DNA from: Casuarina equisetifolia
Taxonomy: Eukaryota; Streptophyta; Magnoliopsida; Fagales; Casuarinaceae
DNA length: 64,000 bases
Reading direction: 5' to 3'
NCBI GenBank assembly: GCA_028551475.1
Contig: CM052361.1
Span: 751,501 to 815,500, forward strand
Below the pieces are notes generated by a model that saw nothing but the letters and a program-made list of their open reading frames with translations, was not told the origin of the DNA and ran no database searches. Of this stretch, positions 51,819 to 64,000 are shown piece by piece; position 1 is the first letter of the stretch, and every line of letters starts with the position of its first letter. The position numbers and the translations under genes are program-made.

Positions 51819-54613
51819 ATGAAGGTAAGTCCAAACTCTTAACGAATTTGGAACAATACTAAGATCTTCAGTGTTTTGGCTCAATTTTTAATTTCCATCA
51901 TTGCAGTTACTGGATTGGATGCAACATAAATTTCGGCATGGTAGCATAGAGCCTTTCAAGGATTTCATGATTGGTATTCAAACTGTCTTCATCCTCCTTT
52001 TTTCTTCCCTTAAAAGAATTATGAAGGTATAATCAATATAAAGAATCAAAAAATCAGGTTACTACATAACCATTGTATTTGCTACTCCCATTCAATGTCT
52101 TACAATGCATTGTTCATACAATCTATTGATTGGTGTAACTCAGTAATCCTCCATAATTTATAAAGACAATCAAACATACAACCCAACCTGATTATCCTAG
52201 AAATACCAAAACCTTATCAGTTGCTATAGCACTTCTGGCAGCCAAGTTCAACGAGACCATCAACCTTATGTGAGAACATGACCTCCTGGTTTAGGTTCTT
52301 AGCAATAAGTTATAGGGCTGCCTTGTTCTACTTTCCACTTATCCACTTTGGACACTGAAGAAATTGTCAACCTTCTGCACTAACAGGTGCACATGTCCAG
52401 AATGGAGCAGCCACTGGAGTGGTCCACATTCCCCCTTCCGTAGCACAATAGAAAAACCAAAAAGAACACTGATATGTCTTGCTCATAGACAAGTCTTTCT
52501 TCCCTAACTATTTTCACCAATTTCAGGAAACCCCTGCATCTGTCTCTCGGCACCACCGTCACTTGATGACCAAGACTCCTATAAAAAGTCAACTTCTGGA
52601 TCCAGGTCCTCAACAGGACCCAAACAGGAATGGGAAAAATCATTTTATGATACTAATGCTGAAAGAGCGGACGAAAACTTAGAAGAGGAAACATCTACAG
52701 TCATTTCTGAGCTCTTCCATGGATTTCTCAGTATAGGAACTTTAGGTCTGGAACCAGTCATCAATGAGCCAGCAACACCTACCTTTGCCATGCCACTGGA
52801 GAGCACAACTGAGAACAAACCAGAGCTAAAAGAAGATGACCTTAAGCTCATCAACTATGAGTTGGAGAAGTTCCTTGAGGCTGAAGCTAAAGAATGGTGC
52901 AATGAAACCTCCGGGAGAAGCAGTCATGCTAGCACTATTACACTCAGTGGCAAGCAAATAGATGAGGCTGAAAACGAAGACTATGAGAAGCCTTTGGTAT
53001 GCCCACTCCAAGGATATCTATTTGGCTCTTCAATTGAGCTGCCAGAAACAAGAAAAGAAGAGAAAAGAGAGAGGGTATCACTTGCAGAGCTGTTTCACAG
53101 GACAAAAACGACAAATGAAATACGCACAGAGAAAAGTGAGAGAGGAGACACACAGGTGAAGAAAACACATAAGCCTGCCATGCATCTCATGAAGAAGATG
53201 CTAAAAAAGCTCCATGCTTCTTCAAAGAGCTCTAACACTTCAGTTGGAGGTGATGCAGCTGACTCTGTTTCAACCAAGAAGATATTCCCCAAGGTTGGTT
53301 TCTTACTGCTAGATCTTCTGAGAGCCAAAATTGAATATAAGATAATCCTTGTATCATTACCATAGCATTCTAATCATCTTTAGTCCAATTACGTTAAGTG
53401 AATTCCTCTCTCTAAGTATCGCCATCCATTTAGGATGCGCTGAAGAAAAAAAAGAATCAGACAATATGGATTCCCTGCTGCCCATTCAGGGTCCTGCTTC
53501 AACCCAAGGAATCTTGCAAGCAAAAACCTTTTGCTACTGTTACTATATCAGTAACTTTTTTGGATTATGTCATCATTAGGTGGTAACTTTTAAGAATTAC
53601 TTGGCCTTGAGTTCGAATTGTCAATTAAAACTAAATGTTTCCACAGTGCATTTTCCATCAGAGATGTTAGCTTCTTATGTGTGGCACACAGGTCATACGT
53701 ATTTTCCAAAAGAAAATCCATCCTGAAAGCTCAGTAGCTGTAAAAGAACTTGCCGATTCCCTTAAATATAAGGTCAAGAATGCTCCCATCAGCAGTTACA
53801 ACAACAGAAACCAGATGGAACTGGATGAAGACAATATTGGATTTACTCTAGGGTCCATGTCAAAGATGGGGATCCCATGTTACAAGGGCAACTTGAAACC
53901 AACCCAAGATAGGCTGCGTGGAAGCAATTTAAGTCTGAATGAGCAGTGGATCAAGACAGATGCGGACTGTAAGTATCGGTTTATATATATGCTTTAACAT
54001 TTTAAATGATCTGGGAAAACCCCAGCACTGAGATTCAATGATAGGAACATTTTAACGCGGGCAACAAGACTTCTCAATGCAACTAACATGGTTATCAGTT
54101 TCACATGCTTCAAACATGCACTTATAAAAATAATAAGCAGAAAAATAGATTTGGAGATTTCTCACAAAATGAAAAGATAAACATGATGGAGAGGTCCATA
54201 CCACAGCCATTTAAAAATAAATTTTCAAGGTCCAAAGTAATCACTCTTAAATTGTCATGGGTTTTCCAAAAAATGCATAACTATTTTTTTTAAATTAAAT
54301 CATCAAAATAGCACAAATATATTAAAATTTTAAGATTTGTTATTATGAACAAAAGGCATGAACTTAATGCAAACAATATGGTGATTCTAGCATTCTTTAC
54401 TTGTTGAAATTGATAATTTCCTTGATATTTTGTTGTGTTAATGGTCATCTATAGACTACTTCGCTTTCTATTAGTCAACAGACAAACTTCATTCATGCAT
54501 ATGACTCATAGTTGTGTTTTCTGATTATGTTTACTGATTCACGCATCTAACTCATTTCCACTGTTGGCATTGTAGACTTGGTGTTGGAGCTTTCACAACT
54601 GAATCAGAAATAA
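51819..54613 (+). CDS. LAZY1: LAZY1 shoot gravitropism protein (IGT family)
   Basis: Five coding exons give 384 residues: 51819-51824 (only M-K), 51907-51973, 52527-53293, 53692-53968 and 54576-54613; all are GT-AG and the phases close (1155 bases). The IGT-family layout is plain: region I MKLLDWMQHKFRHGS at the start with GNPCICLSAPPSLDD after it, the IGT motif FHGFLSIGTLG (I-G-T at residues 94-96), a middle region with YELEKFLEAEAKEW and CPLQGYLFGSSIELPE, a basic block KPAMHLMKKMLKKLHASSKS that can serve as nuclear localisation signal, and the C-terminal WIKTDADYLVLELSQ, the conserved LxLEL end typical of LAZY1. LAZY1 acts early in gravity signalling in shoots, at plasma membrane and nucleus, upstream of polar auxin transport, and sets branch angle. 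The two-codon first exon and short last exon are family traits. The last exon adds SQLNQK after the conserved end. Confidence 0.95.
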
Positions 54614-55347
54614 GATGATAATGTCATCATCCTGTACGAGTAAAAACTGTGATGTGGTGCTTGAATTACTTATGGTTATGTTGTGGGCGTTAAAATAATA
54701 ATGGACACAAAAGAAAGTGAAAGAGTTGAGAAGGTCTCTCTCTTACCTTTCTCAGTGTGGTAATAACTGTGTGACTAAGTTCAATATAAACCCTTGTAAT
54801 AAAGTTATTTTGATTATCTAGAAGAACTGTTTGTGCTGAGTTTATCCTAGGATTAACTTAATAACCATTCCTGCATCATATTTGGATATTAACACCTATA
54901 TTCGCACAATTACTCATCTGCATCCATTCTCCATAAATGGAGTCAAACAAAATTAGGACCTGGGCCTGTAACTCTGCCTCTGCATTAAAGAAAGCTATAA
55001 GACGTCTCAGCTTCTCAAGTTTATAAGGACCACGTCAACCACCACAGTTATGGTCCGACCAAACACAACATAGTTCAATCATTCAAATTGCAACCATGAA
55101 CCTCTATTCTCTAGTTAATGATTGTATAAATTATTCAAAATCTAAGAATCAACATGAAGGTGTTACCTTAATTTCCTGACACAAGTTTCTTGTCCTATTC
55201 TTTATCATTATTCTTTCAAGCAAATCAACAACAAATTCTAAACAACTCATGCCAACCACTAATATGCTGAGTACATACACATGAAGCACCATATAGTAAA
55301 ACCTCACAGCATCAGATGTTGATGAAGGAAAAAGCAGACTCGCAAAT
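54614..55347. other. Convergent 3' region of LAZY1 and ABCI11
   Basis: The two genes end 735 bases apart, facing each other. Both 3' UTRs probably lie here; a minus-strand read-through ORF (55409-55149) is the tail of ABCI11 in another frame. Nothing else is supported. Confidence 0.5.
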
Positions 55348-58300
55348 TTAAGCTGGTAGATTCTCTTCCCTAAGAACTCCACCCATTTCCATCCTCCAGG
55401 ATCGATCAACTAGAGCTGCTAACTCTCTGAAAGGCATATGAGAAGCTTATAAGCACACAAAAAATGTGCATACAATCATAGGGTGAGCAAAATAAGAGAA
55501 GCAAAAAAGTACTGTTGTTATAATTTCTTCTTTCCAAAAAGGAATGTTGCTGAGTGTTGTGAAACTCATCAAATCAAAGTAAACCACAGCCTAACTTAAT
55601 CTAATAACTAAAACGGGCCTTTCCTAACACCTAGCTCCTAGTGAAAAAAAAAAGAAAAGGATTGTGCACTTTCCCATCTGCCATTTTGAGACTACCAATT
55701 TTATAATGCATTACACTGAACATTAAATAGCACTTGAAATCAAGTCACCAGACCCTGACGGCATTTATATTGATCTACTATGCTTTACAGGGTAGTGAAA
55801 ATACTAAAGTTGCACTAGGCAAGGAGATTTTTGGACTTCACTATATGAACCTCCTTTCTTTTTTTTTTTTCTTTTCTTTTCTTTTTTCTTTTTTCTTTTT
55901 TGTTTGTTTGCCTCTGTGTTGGAGGGCGAGGGGGAAGAGGACACCTTTGAAATTATATTGATGCCTATGCGGCTCAATATTGAAAGCTATCTTATATGGC
56001 ATGTCATGCACCTATCAGAACCACCATGGTATCCATGCAAGAGTGAAACAAGTCAGTTGGGAGTTGGCTACTTTTTTCACTGCCTTACTCTCTATAATTT
56101 CTCAAAAATGCACAGAAAAAGCAACATAAGAATATCCACATGCTTTTGTGTAGAATCTGAATTCCATATTGAACACCTAATATTGATATTCCAATGTAAA
56201 CAAGTGTCCAATTCCGTAGATTATTGGTTGAAAAGCACAAATAAAAGAAAAAATTCGCTTAGTTCTTTTCTCAGGAAGACACAATTCCCCATAATTTTAT
56301 CATTCAGATATAGGTACTTTAATCCCTAGTCATCATATCCCATCAAGAAAACAGCTGACTTTCTAGGAAGAGTAATGACAAGAACAGATGAACAATAATA
56401 AAGGCCAAAATAGAAAATAGAGAGTGGAAGACAGACTTAAGGTCATGGCTGACAACGAGTACAGTTAATTCTTTCTTTAGATGCTTCAAAAGCTTCACAA
56501 CATCTGCACGCGCCTTCCAATCTGGTCACCAGAGCAATATCAATAAAAATAAAATAGCCACACTAACAATTAGAAAGAAGCAAGAGAATCAACAAGACAA
56601 GGCTGTAAGAGATTCCAAGCAAAAGTTCTTTGGAAACCATTAGTAAGTAAAAATAAGAAACTCTTAAACCACCAGTCTAGGATTGTCACAAGGCCAAGTG
56701 GATTCAGTCGTTTAGTCTAGCAATGTCGGCAACCATATTAATTTAGCTCAACACAAAGACCAGGTCTTTCTTAACTATCAGAAGCTCAAAATGTGTGCAA
56801 GCAATCAGAGCATTAGGGGAATAAAGAGTGATCAATTGTTGGATAAACATTTTTGAAATCCATATGTCTGTAGAGCTATGGCCTGCTGGCATTCCATTTG
56901 AGCGAAAGTTGGAATTACAACCAATACAATAGAAAAAACGGGACCAAATGCATCTTCATACCAAGACCAGCAAGAGGCTCATCCAGTATCAATAAATCTG
57001 GGGTTTGTACCTGGAGAATAAAGTCAACTAACAATTATGGCTCAATTCATGCAAGAACTATGGAGCTATTTAAAAGGTTATATCATGCAAGCACAAGACT
57101 GAATAGTCTTAGTGGTGTCCACCTTTATGTGAGTTTGTGTGTAAGTTATGTTGTGTGCAACTATATCAATAATTACGTGCTTACCAGTTGTATGGCCAAG
57201 GCAAGCCTACGTTTATAGCCACCACTAAGAGTATGAGGATCTTTGTACAAGGAAATCCCATTCAAACCAACCTACAGGATACAAAGATTTTTGATATGAA
57301 ATATATACCTGAAACAATATACCTAAACAATACACAGAGACAATAAAATATGTAGTTACAATAAGTAGGAAAATAATTTTTATACTGAGAGCAAATACCC
57401 AATTGATTGCTCTTTGGAGTCTCAAAGCAAGATTCTCCTTCAATCGGAGGTCACCGCGTTGCCTTGGCCACCCAAATGTAACTTCCTCAAGCACATTATC
57501 TGCCACGAAGTACCTAGAATGCAAGATGACACGTTTTTAAAAGATCAAGTGACAGAAAGTCCAATTAAATATGTATAACAAATCAATTGAAACAGCTTAA
57601 AAGAGGTGACCAAGACGCTGCGGATATGCTTTCTACGGAAATATGGTAAAATGACACAGCCATTGAAGATTGCGTTGCAGAAACTAGAGGACATTGAGGT
57701 TCCTGTGGACATAGCTTCCATATTATATTTCCCATTGCCAACAAAAATATTGGAGTGAAGGCACCGGACTTTTCAAAGTCCTTTTCATCTTTCAAAGTGG
57801 CAATTTGTTTTATAGTCATACAAATTCTGTTTCTGGAAGACCAAGAGTTGGTGTAATGATGTGATGGTGAGTATCCATAAGATAGCTTATAATGCAAATC
57901 AATTATAACAACTTTGTAGTGTTCAGCAGGAAGGCAGTACCATTACGGGCTTCAGCTATCCAGCCAGTGTGTCATGACCATAGGGATGTGCTCTTAAAAT
58001 CACAGTATAACAAGAAATCATATTTATATCTTCCAAAGTATAAATATGGTAATATGCACAATTTTGTAGTCTACGTAACAAGAAGCGAAGAATTGCAGCA
58101 GCAATAATACATGCAAAAAGAAAAAATAGAGCCACATGAAAAGCAGTACCACTTGAAAAGAAACAAGTTACAAATGCATTAACTTTTTGGTTGGATTCAA
58201 CTAATTCAATCAACTGAGATATAACTATAAATTTGTTTTAATAAGCCATGGAGACAGGAAATAATTTTTCATCCTTTCACTTAGTAATAATACCTCTCAG

Positions 58301-59965
58301 GAAATTGAAAAACAATACCCACTCTCTCAGGACGTAAGGGCTCAGGAGATTGATTTGGATGACCATCATTTCCATATCTTTGAATATGAATAGAACCTGA
58401 AGTGGGTTTACTTAGCCCTGCAAGAAGCTGTGAGATGGAGCTACGTAAATTATAGAATAACAAGGGGGCTAGATTATAAATTAAATGAATTTTCTTGCTT
58501 AAAGCACACTGGCACATATACACATCAAAACGGTGTACCTGCAATAGAGTAGTTTTTCCACTTCCACTTCGCCCAAATATTAAACCAAAACTGCAGCAGT
58601 TAATTAAAAAAATTATCCCACAAATGCAAGGCTCTTACTTGTTAAATATTCCAAGCAACCCATCACATAGATATTGACCATTGATAGAGAATCTGAGAAG
58701 ACAAGAGGGTATCCCAATTTGTGAAGTCCTAACCTTAATAAAGTTTCAAACAAGCCTAATCTACTTCAAAGGGAAACCATGTAGCTATCACATCCTACTG
58801 GACAGCCAACAGGACACCCGTTAAGCGGAAAAGGTCTGGTGATAGATCTAATGGAGAGAATGATCGGTGGGGAATGATACCTTTCCTAAGGAAGTCCCAG
58901 GCAGAATCAATTCATAGGAAGATCCCAAACTTCCAACAATTTTCTTACAATTTATATACCAGAAGACAGACCAGAAAAACATACTTTTTCTCCGGAAGTG
59001 AAAAATTAATTGCATTTAGGAGGCTGAGCTGAGTCCCTGGAGGTCGATAGATGACATCCCTAACCTTCAAACATAAAAAACATATCACTGCCTTAACTCC
59101 TGCATTTACACCTCAAAATTCAAATTATAGGAAACATGAAGCAGGTATTTACTAGCAAAGCATGCAACTAAATACTGAAAACCACGAAAACTTCATTGAA
59201 CATAAAGGTGAAAGCCCCTACCTGCAGAACGTAATAAACACAAAAAAGATAATTGCTAAACTCACGCAGCACAAACTCTTGTGGAGTCCTTTGATTTATA
59301 TATAGATTAAAGCAACGCCATCAGAGTACGTCCTAAGTATTTTTCTTATATAAACTACTTAACATTGACACTCACTACTATTAGACTCACCGATTTCTCA
59401 TTTGAAAATAAAATATCGTAGGCTTCTAACCAAGTATAAAAATATTAGCATCGCTGTCCTACCCCCCCACCCCATTTTCCTACTGGACGGCTTCTTGTTC
59501 AGATGAATGTCAGAAACTACGTAAAACTTTCCTCTTTCGGAATTACAAATTGCATTCCTGGATTACACCATTAATGCGTCTGTGTCCATGAATTTGTAAC
59601 ATTATCCTAAACACAGCCACAACCGAAAACAACCTATACGCTGCAAATCTGTAATATCAAGCTAAATGCTATCCGTAAGTACACAATAGAACGCTTCAAC
59701 CCAAATATGAAACTCACTTCAAAGCAGGTGTAATCACACGTAATTCCGGAAGAGCGAGCTCTGCGGAAATTCAACCAGCTGGAAAGATAACATCCGTGTA
59801 AACCAATCATCGAGTGTTTCCAAATCAAGCACAAAAAGAGAGCTACTGAGCAGGAATAAGAGATGCTTACCGGCGGGAGAGCTTGGGTGCAACTGCGACT
59901 GGTGCCGGTGGCTCAAAAGCACTCCGCCCTATGGAGGACTTGAAGGCGATGACGGAGCTCGCCAT
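55348..59965 (-). CDS. ABCI11: ABC transporter I family member 11, plastid-targeted (NAP14 type)
   Basis: Ten coding exons give 278 residues: 59965-59871, 59778-59718, 59064-58985, 58590-58539, 58427-58294, 57513-57399, 57271-57185, 57010-56962, 56521-56437 and 55426-55348; all are GT-AG and the phases close (837 bases). A soluble ABC nucleotide-binding domain is complete: Walker A GRSGSGKTT (residues 85-93), Q-loop VFQFPER, signature LSGGYKRR (194-201), Walker B LLILDEP (214-220) and switch histidine VVSHDL (H250). No membrane segment is present. The first 40 residues (MASSVIAFKSSIGRSAFEPP, then APKLSRR) are hydroxylated and basic, a typical chloroplast transit peptide. Arabidopsis ABCI11/NAP14 is a plastid ATPase thought to work with separate membrane subunits in transition-metal handling and thylakoid formation. 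It converges on LAZY1, the same neighbour it has in Arabidopsis (At5g14090/At5g14100 as I recall). Confidence 0.94.
55853..55912. repeat. Pyrimidine-rich low-complexity tract in ABCI11 last intron
   Basis: T14 followed by CTTTT-type units and TTTG repeats lies in the intron between ABCI11 exons 9 and 10. On the transcribed strand it is purine-rich. Confidence 0.7.
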
Positions 59966-62900
59966 CTCTGGCAGTGGGAAAGCATTGGGCTTCGGAGTTC
60001 GGTTTTGATCATGGCCAACCAAAGATTGGGCCGCACTGAAACAATATCAGGCCTAGCCATATAAAAAAATTGTTATCAAATGCATAAACTAATATCATAT
60101 TATAATCAACCTTTTCATTATATTTGATAATAAATTATAATTTAAAAAGGGCATATTTTAAAACACCAACTTAACATCTCACCTTTGTTTATATGAGTAT
60201 TTTTTTCATCTTTAAAGAGCCATTTTAAGGAAATACACAAGTATTTAATCAACCTTTTCATTATATTTGATAATAAATTATAATTTAAAAAGGGCATATT
60301 TTAAAACACCAACTTAACATCTCACCTTTGTTATTTGAGTATTTTTTTTCATCTTTAAAGAGCCATTTTAAGGAAATACACAAGTATTTTTAATTTAATA
60401 TTAAATTTTATTAATCAAATTTACTATCTAATCAAAAATTAAGTGATAAGAAAACACAAATCGACCCAAATAGGTTATACTCTAACACAATAAATTATTT
60501 AAATATTAAAAATATATCATTAATTAATCAACTAACATCTAAGTTAAATTTTAGCCTATTTCTAATACAATATTAAATTTAAGTTAACTCACTACAATTC
60601 TCATTTAAATTTAAAACTTTAAAATATGTTTAATGTGTGAGAAATATCAACTACACCAAGTTTAACTTTAAGTCTAAGATACACTTAATATTACATGTAA
60701 ATATTGAAAACAAAAGTCTCATTTGTTGCTATGAGTCATGTGTACAAGAGATTTAAGGCATAAGATGAGGAGATGAGGGCGTACATCATGCTAACATCAA
60801 CGGCGACATTGTTGCTTATCTCAGCACCTATATCAACCCTACAATTACTCCATCTAATCTAAATTAATTTACAAAATACCATCTAGTGGAACTCTTTTAC
60901 AATATAGACGTACTAAGTTAGGCTCGATAGATTTGCATTCATTATAGACTCAACAGATTTCTATGTAATCCATGTGACTCGCACCGACATGGTGAGCTAT
61001 TTTTAAATAAATGGTTTCTCCATTTAAATAAATGTAGTACACATTGAGAAATGGGCGGAGGGAAAAGGACCTCGGGAGTCCATTTTCTTATTGCAGAATT
61101 CACACATGACCCACGATGTTCATGGTTGATGCAACATGGAAGCAATGTGAAGAACATGATGGGTGCGGTTACTTTTTCCTGTTTTTAAACCAATATTAAA
61201 TTTCTCGTACAATAAAAAAGTTAGTGCCACTTGATCAACTGGGGAATCGGCCCCACCGTGAAAAAATGTGAACATAATGGGAACCTCACTTTAAAAAAGT
61301 GTGGGAGGTACAACCTATATTTTTTAGAGAATAAAAGAATTGACATTTATACATTTCAATTTCAACAATTTGATACCTTACTTTACATATTATCTAAAAA
61401 TAATGAAAGGTTTATTACAACTAATTCATAAAAAAAATATATATGAAAATATTGACTTTTGTTTATTAAGTAAAAGAAATTTTGCAAGTATAATACATGG
61501 AATACAAAACTTAAGTAGTTGCTGACGACTTATTGATTAAAAAAATGCATTAATTATGAAATAATCAAAGATGTTCACCAATTTAAGGTTGGTTAGACTA
61601 CTCCTTCAACAATGGAAAAGGGATTCAACCACTTTTTTTTTTTTTTTCAGTCATCCATAAAATTCTGATGGGAAACCGCGAAACACGCTTTGAAAAGGCC
61701 TAAGTCACAATCAAGTTGATGAGCATCTTTTGTTGTTTAAAACTTGACCACTCCAAGGTGAAAAAACAGTTTAATCATCCCTTGAAGAATCTGTAAAGAA
61801 ATAGACCTTGCTCCCTTTCTTCACAAAATACCCATTAAGAGATGGTTAATTTGCTTTCAAAACCAAAGGTTACCTACCTATTCTAAATCTTTTTTAAAAT
61901 AGTAACTGGATTGCCTAAAAGCTCTTTAAGAGTCTTGGTTGAAGTTTGTGTTGAACCAGCTTACATTAATAAGTTATTATAATGAATGTCTTTTTTTTTT
62001 TTTTATAACTAATTTTTTTTTTTTTTAAGAAACATCTCAACTATTACCAACTAAAAAGTGGTCTTCATGTCATTCTAAAGTTAGAAATGAGCCAACTACC
62101 CTAGACCCATCAAGGAAGTGGTCGAGTCATCTTCAATTAAAATATTAACCCAATTTCTGGGAAACCTTCCTTAAGGTCTAACTACAAGGAGAATTCCAGC
62201 CATTTTCGTGACTAAATTGGTCAAATCCTACCCCGTTCATCCTATATGGACAAATTTAGTCAATCTCGTTGTTAAAAGAGGAGAAAGTCATCATTTTCTA
62301 TAAATATGATCAAATGTTGTTGGCCCATATATATTTTTATGCATTACTAGGCTATTTATACCAATTATTACTTAGCCAGAAGAAATATTTATTACCTTGG
62401 TTAAATCAAAATAAAGTACAAGTGGAGTAGGAAGTTAGGTGGGTGCCAATGCATTCACACAAGCTCGTGGAAAGGGGTCCCATTCATCAAATATTCAAAT
62501 CCAAAGCTTGACGACGAACGAAGTCAAATTAGAGTCGATTCTCCGGTCAAATTTCACCATGAAGTTCCCCGGAAAAGGTTCAGCTATTTCTCTGCATTTT
62601 GCGGTCGGTCAGATGCCTTTGAACGCGAAGAAAAAGAAGGGAAAAACAAAGAGAAGTAGTTCGGGAGAGCCGACTCCGAGAATGTTTAATGGCAACTTGG
62701 CTAGAATTCTGCCGACCACTTTTAGTGTATTTTAATGGAAGCAACGTGGAAAACTCTAGGTCATTGCATAACGCATGCAGTAAGTTGTCAGTTGTGATAA
62801 CTCCAAGTATAAAACAAAACTTTGTTTCTTTTCCAAAATTAGAGATTCTACCCTAAGTTATAATTGATGCAAAATATTAGAATACTTTACTTTAATAATT

Positions 62901-63591
62901 CCATATATTAGAAATGTGACAAATACATATTTCCTCTCTTAAAATTAAATTGCAAGAGAAACAAAACACCTCCTTGGATACTCTAAAGCGACGTGCATGC
63001 CGTGGCTTTACCACGTTTTAACACATTTAAAGGTTGTCAACTAGGCAGTGTCTGGCACAAACCATCAAGGGAGTTCTAAGACGTGACGATCTTGTCGACT
63101 TGTCTAGTTCATTTCCGTTCTCATCTTCCAAAAACCTGTACATTCTGTGCAGATTTCTGTAATAAGTCTCCCTTGGCTTTCTGAAAGTTTCTTGGATTGG
63201 TGTTTCGTCCATGAAAAAGGCAACATCCACGTGATTTCTTCTGGGAAGCGGTTGTTTGCAACAACCCACGTGGAACAAGGCTTCGATACTTTGGAGAGAT
63301 ATGAAAAGGTTGACAGGGAGGGATTACTATGAGTTGGAGAATTTCAGTCCACGAATATTGAATAAGATCCTCTGACTCTTCCACTGTATATATAGTTCTT
63401 GAAATCACGTCCACAAACATCGATTGCTCACTCTCTGTCTTTCCCTCTTATTCGTAGACCTTATCTTCTGGCGATTTATAGATCTCAGCAACTTGATTTC
63501 ACTATCTTGTCTCTTCGTCGCTTTGGATTTTTCTTCATATTTGGTGGGGCTGTCGGTATATTGTAGCCTCAATCAATTCTCTTTCTGAAGA
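59966..63591. other. AT-rich intergenic DNA between ABCI11 and SDR genes
   Basis: The first 140 bases are ABCI11 leader and core promoter, followed by a tandem duplication (60104-60389) and AT-rich sequence. 62440-62735 and 63027-63420 hold ORFs without family features; 63350-63591 is the leader of the gene that starts at 63592, with a candidate TATA (TATATAT) near 63389-63395. Confidence 0.45.
60104..60389. repeat. Tandem duplication of 143 bases upstream of ABCI11
   Basis: 60104-60246 and 60247-60389 are nearly identical direct copies beginning aatcaaccttttcattatat and ending cacaagtattt, with differences only around 'tttgtttatatgag' versus 'tttgttatttgag' and one T of run length. The first copy starts 139 bases upstream of the ABCI11 ATG, so the repeat lies in or next to its promoter. 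Confidence 0.92.
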
Positions 63592-64000
63592 ATGGAAACC
63601 CCAGGGAAGAAAGTGTTGCTTACCTCCAGCGGTGATGAGATCTCGAAGAACATTGCTTTGCAGTTGGCCAAATGGGGATGCAGGTTGAACCTCATTCTCA
63701 GGATTCAATTACTGTTATTGATGCTTTCGGGTGATGAGAAAATGGTGGAAAAGAAAACTTAAATATTAATTTCGAATCCTATTCTTCTGGGTTATTCTGG
63801 GTATATATTCTCCCAAACAGATGGGTCGAAGAACATGTTGTTCGTCAGATTCGCTTATATTTTATTTGTTGGAAACTTGTCAGTAGGTTAGTTTTGATGG
63901 GCATTAAGAGCTGCCTTCAGAGTACGGCAAAAAGTTAAAGTTTTTGCTCGATTTACTAAATTTTATTTGCTATATATTTGTGTAGGCTGGTTCTGATGGG
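63592..64000 (+). CDS. Short-chain dehydrogenase/reductase-like protein, 5' end only
   Basis: Exon 1 (63592-63683) encodes METPGKKVLLTSSGDEISKN, then IALQLAKWGC; a GT-AG intron leads to exon 2 at 63986, which reads LVLMG in phase and is cut by the window end. The pattern beta-strand KVLLTS, glycine/serine-rich turn, helix, then LVLMG is the start of a Rossmann NAD(P)-binding fold. It resembles the Arabidopsis protein At3g01980 as I remember it, a Rossmann-fold SDR of unknown substrate. The usual TGxxxGxG of classical SDRs is replaced by TSSGDEIS, which that plant group shares. Only about 35 residues are visible, so the function is not determined. Confidence 0.75.

Overview
The window is nuclear DNA of a flowering plant, almost certainly a eudicot. 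It holds split genes with short GT-AG introns, AT-rich intergenic DNA, dinucleotide microsatellites and plant-only families: TCP factor, YSL transporter, BAHD acyltransferase, LAZY1, PPR and ACR proteins. The gene content resembles a grapevine-like genome with little fractionation, but the species cannot be fixed from the sequence alone. No tRNA, rRNA, CRISPR array, operon or intact transposon was seen.

Layout. 979-1599 (+) is a small secreted Pollen Ole e 1/extensin-family gene. 3280-4986 (-) is an unrecognised, apparently decayed split gene that simple ORF listing does not reveal. 6296-7817 (-) is an omega-hydroxyacid O-feruloyl transferase (HHT1/ASFT type). 10146-15824 (-) is actin-related protein 2 in 15 coding exons. 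17056-19026 (+) is ribosomal protein eL8 (L7a). 20121-22201 (-) is a PPR protein with a GC-AG intron. 23318-25855 (-) is a four-ACT-domain ACR protein. 25.9-35.9 kb is gene-poor. 35896-36789 (-) is a TCP20-type transcription factor. 37.3-43.8 kb is gene-poor. 43800-48238 (-) is a YSL4/YSL6-type metal-nicotianamine transporter. 51819-54613 (+) is LAZY1. 55348-59965 (-) is the plastid ABC protein ABCI11/NAP14. 63592 onward (+) is the 5' end of a short-chain dehydrogenase-like gene cut by the window edge.

The genes do not form one pathway; they are a typical plant neighbourhood of independent transcription units. Several links are still visible. The order matches pieces of more than one Arabidopsis segment as I recall them (ARP2-TCP20-YSL6; YSL4-HHT1-Ole e 1; PPR-LAZY1-ABCI11), as expected of an ancestral block that was later duplicated and thinned in Arabidopsis. 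The eL8 promoter carries GGCCCA/TGGGCT site II elements and a telo-box, the class of element that TCP20, encoded 19 kb away, is known to bind. Two promoter-proximal tandem duplications (ARP2/eL8 intergenic and upstream of ABCI11) stand out.

Exon boundaries were derived by hand from reading frame, splice-site consensus and remembered family sequences. Phases close exactly for all ten complete gene models. UTR ends and transcription starts are inferences.
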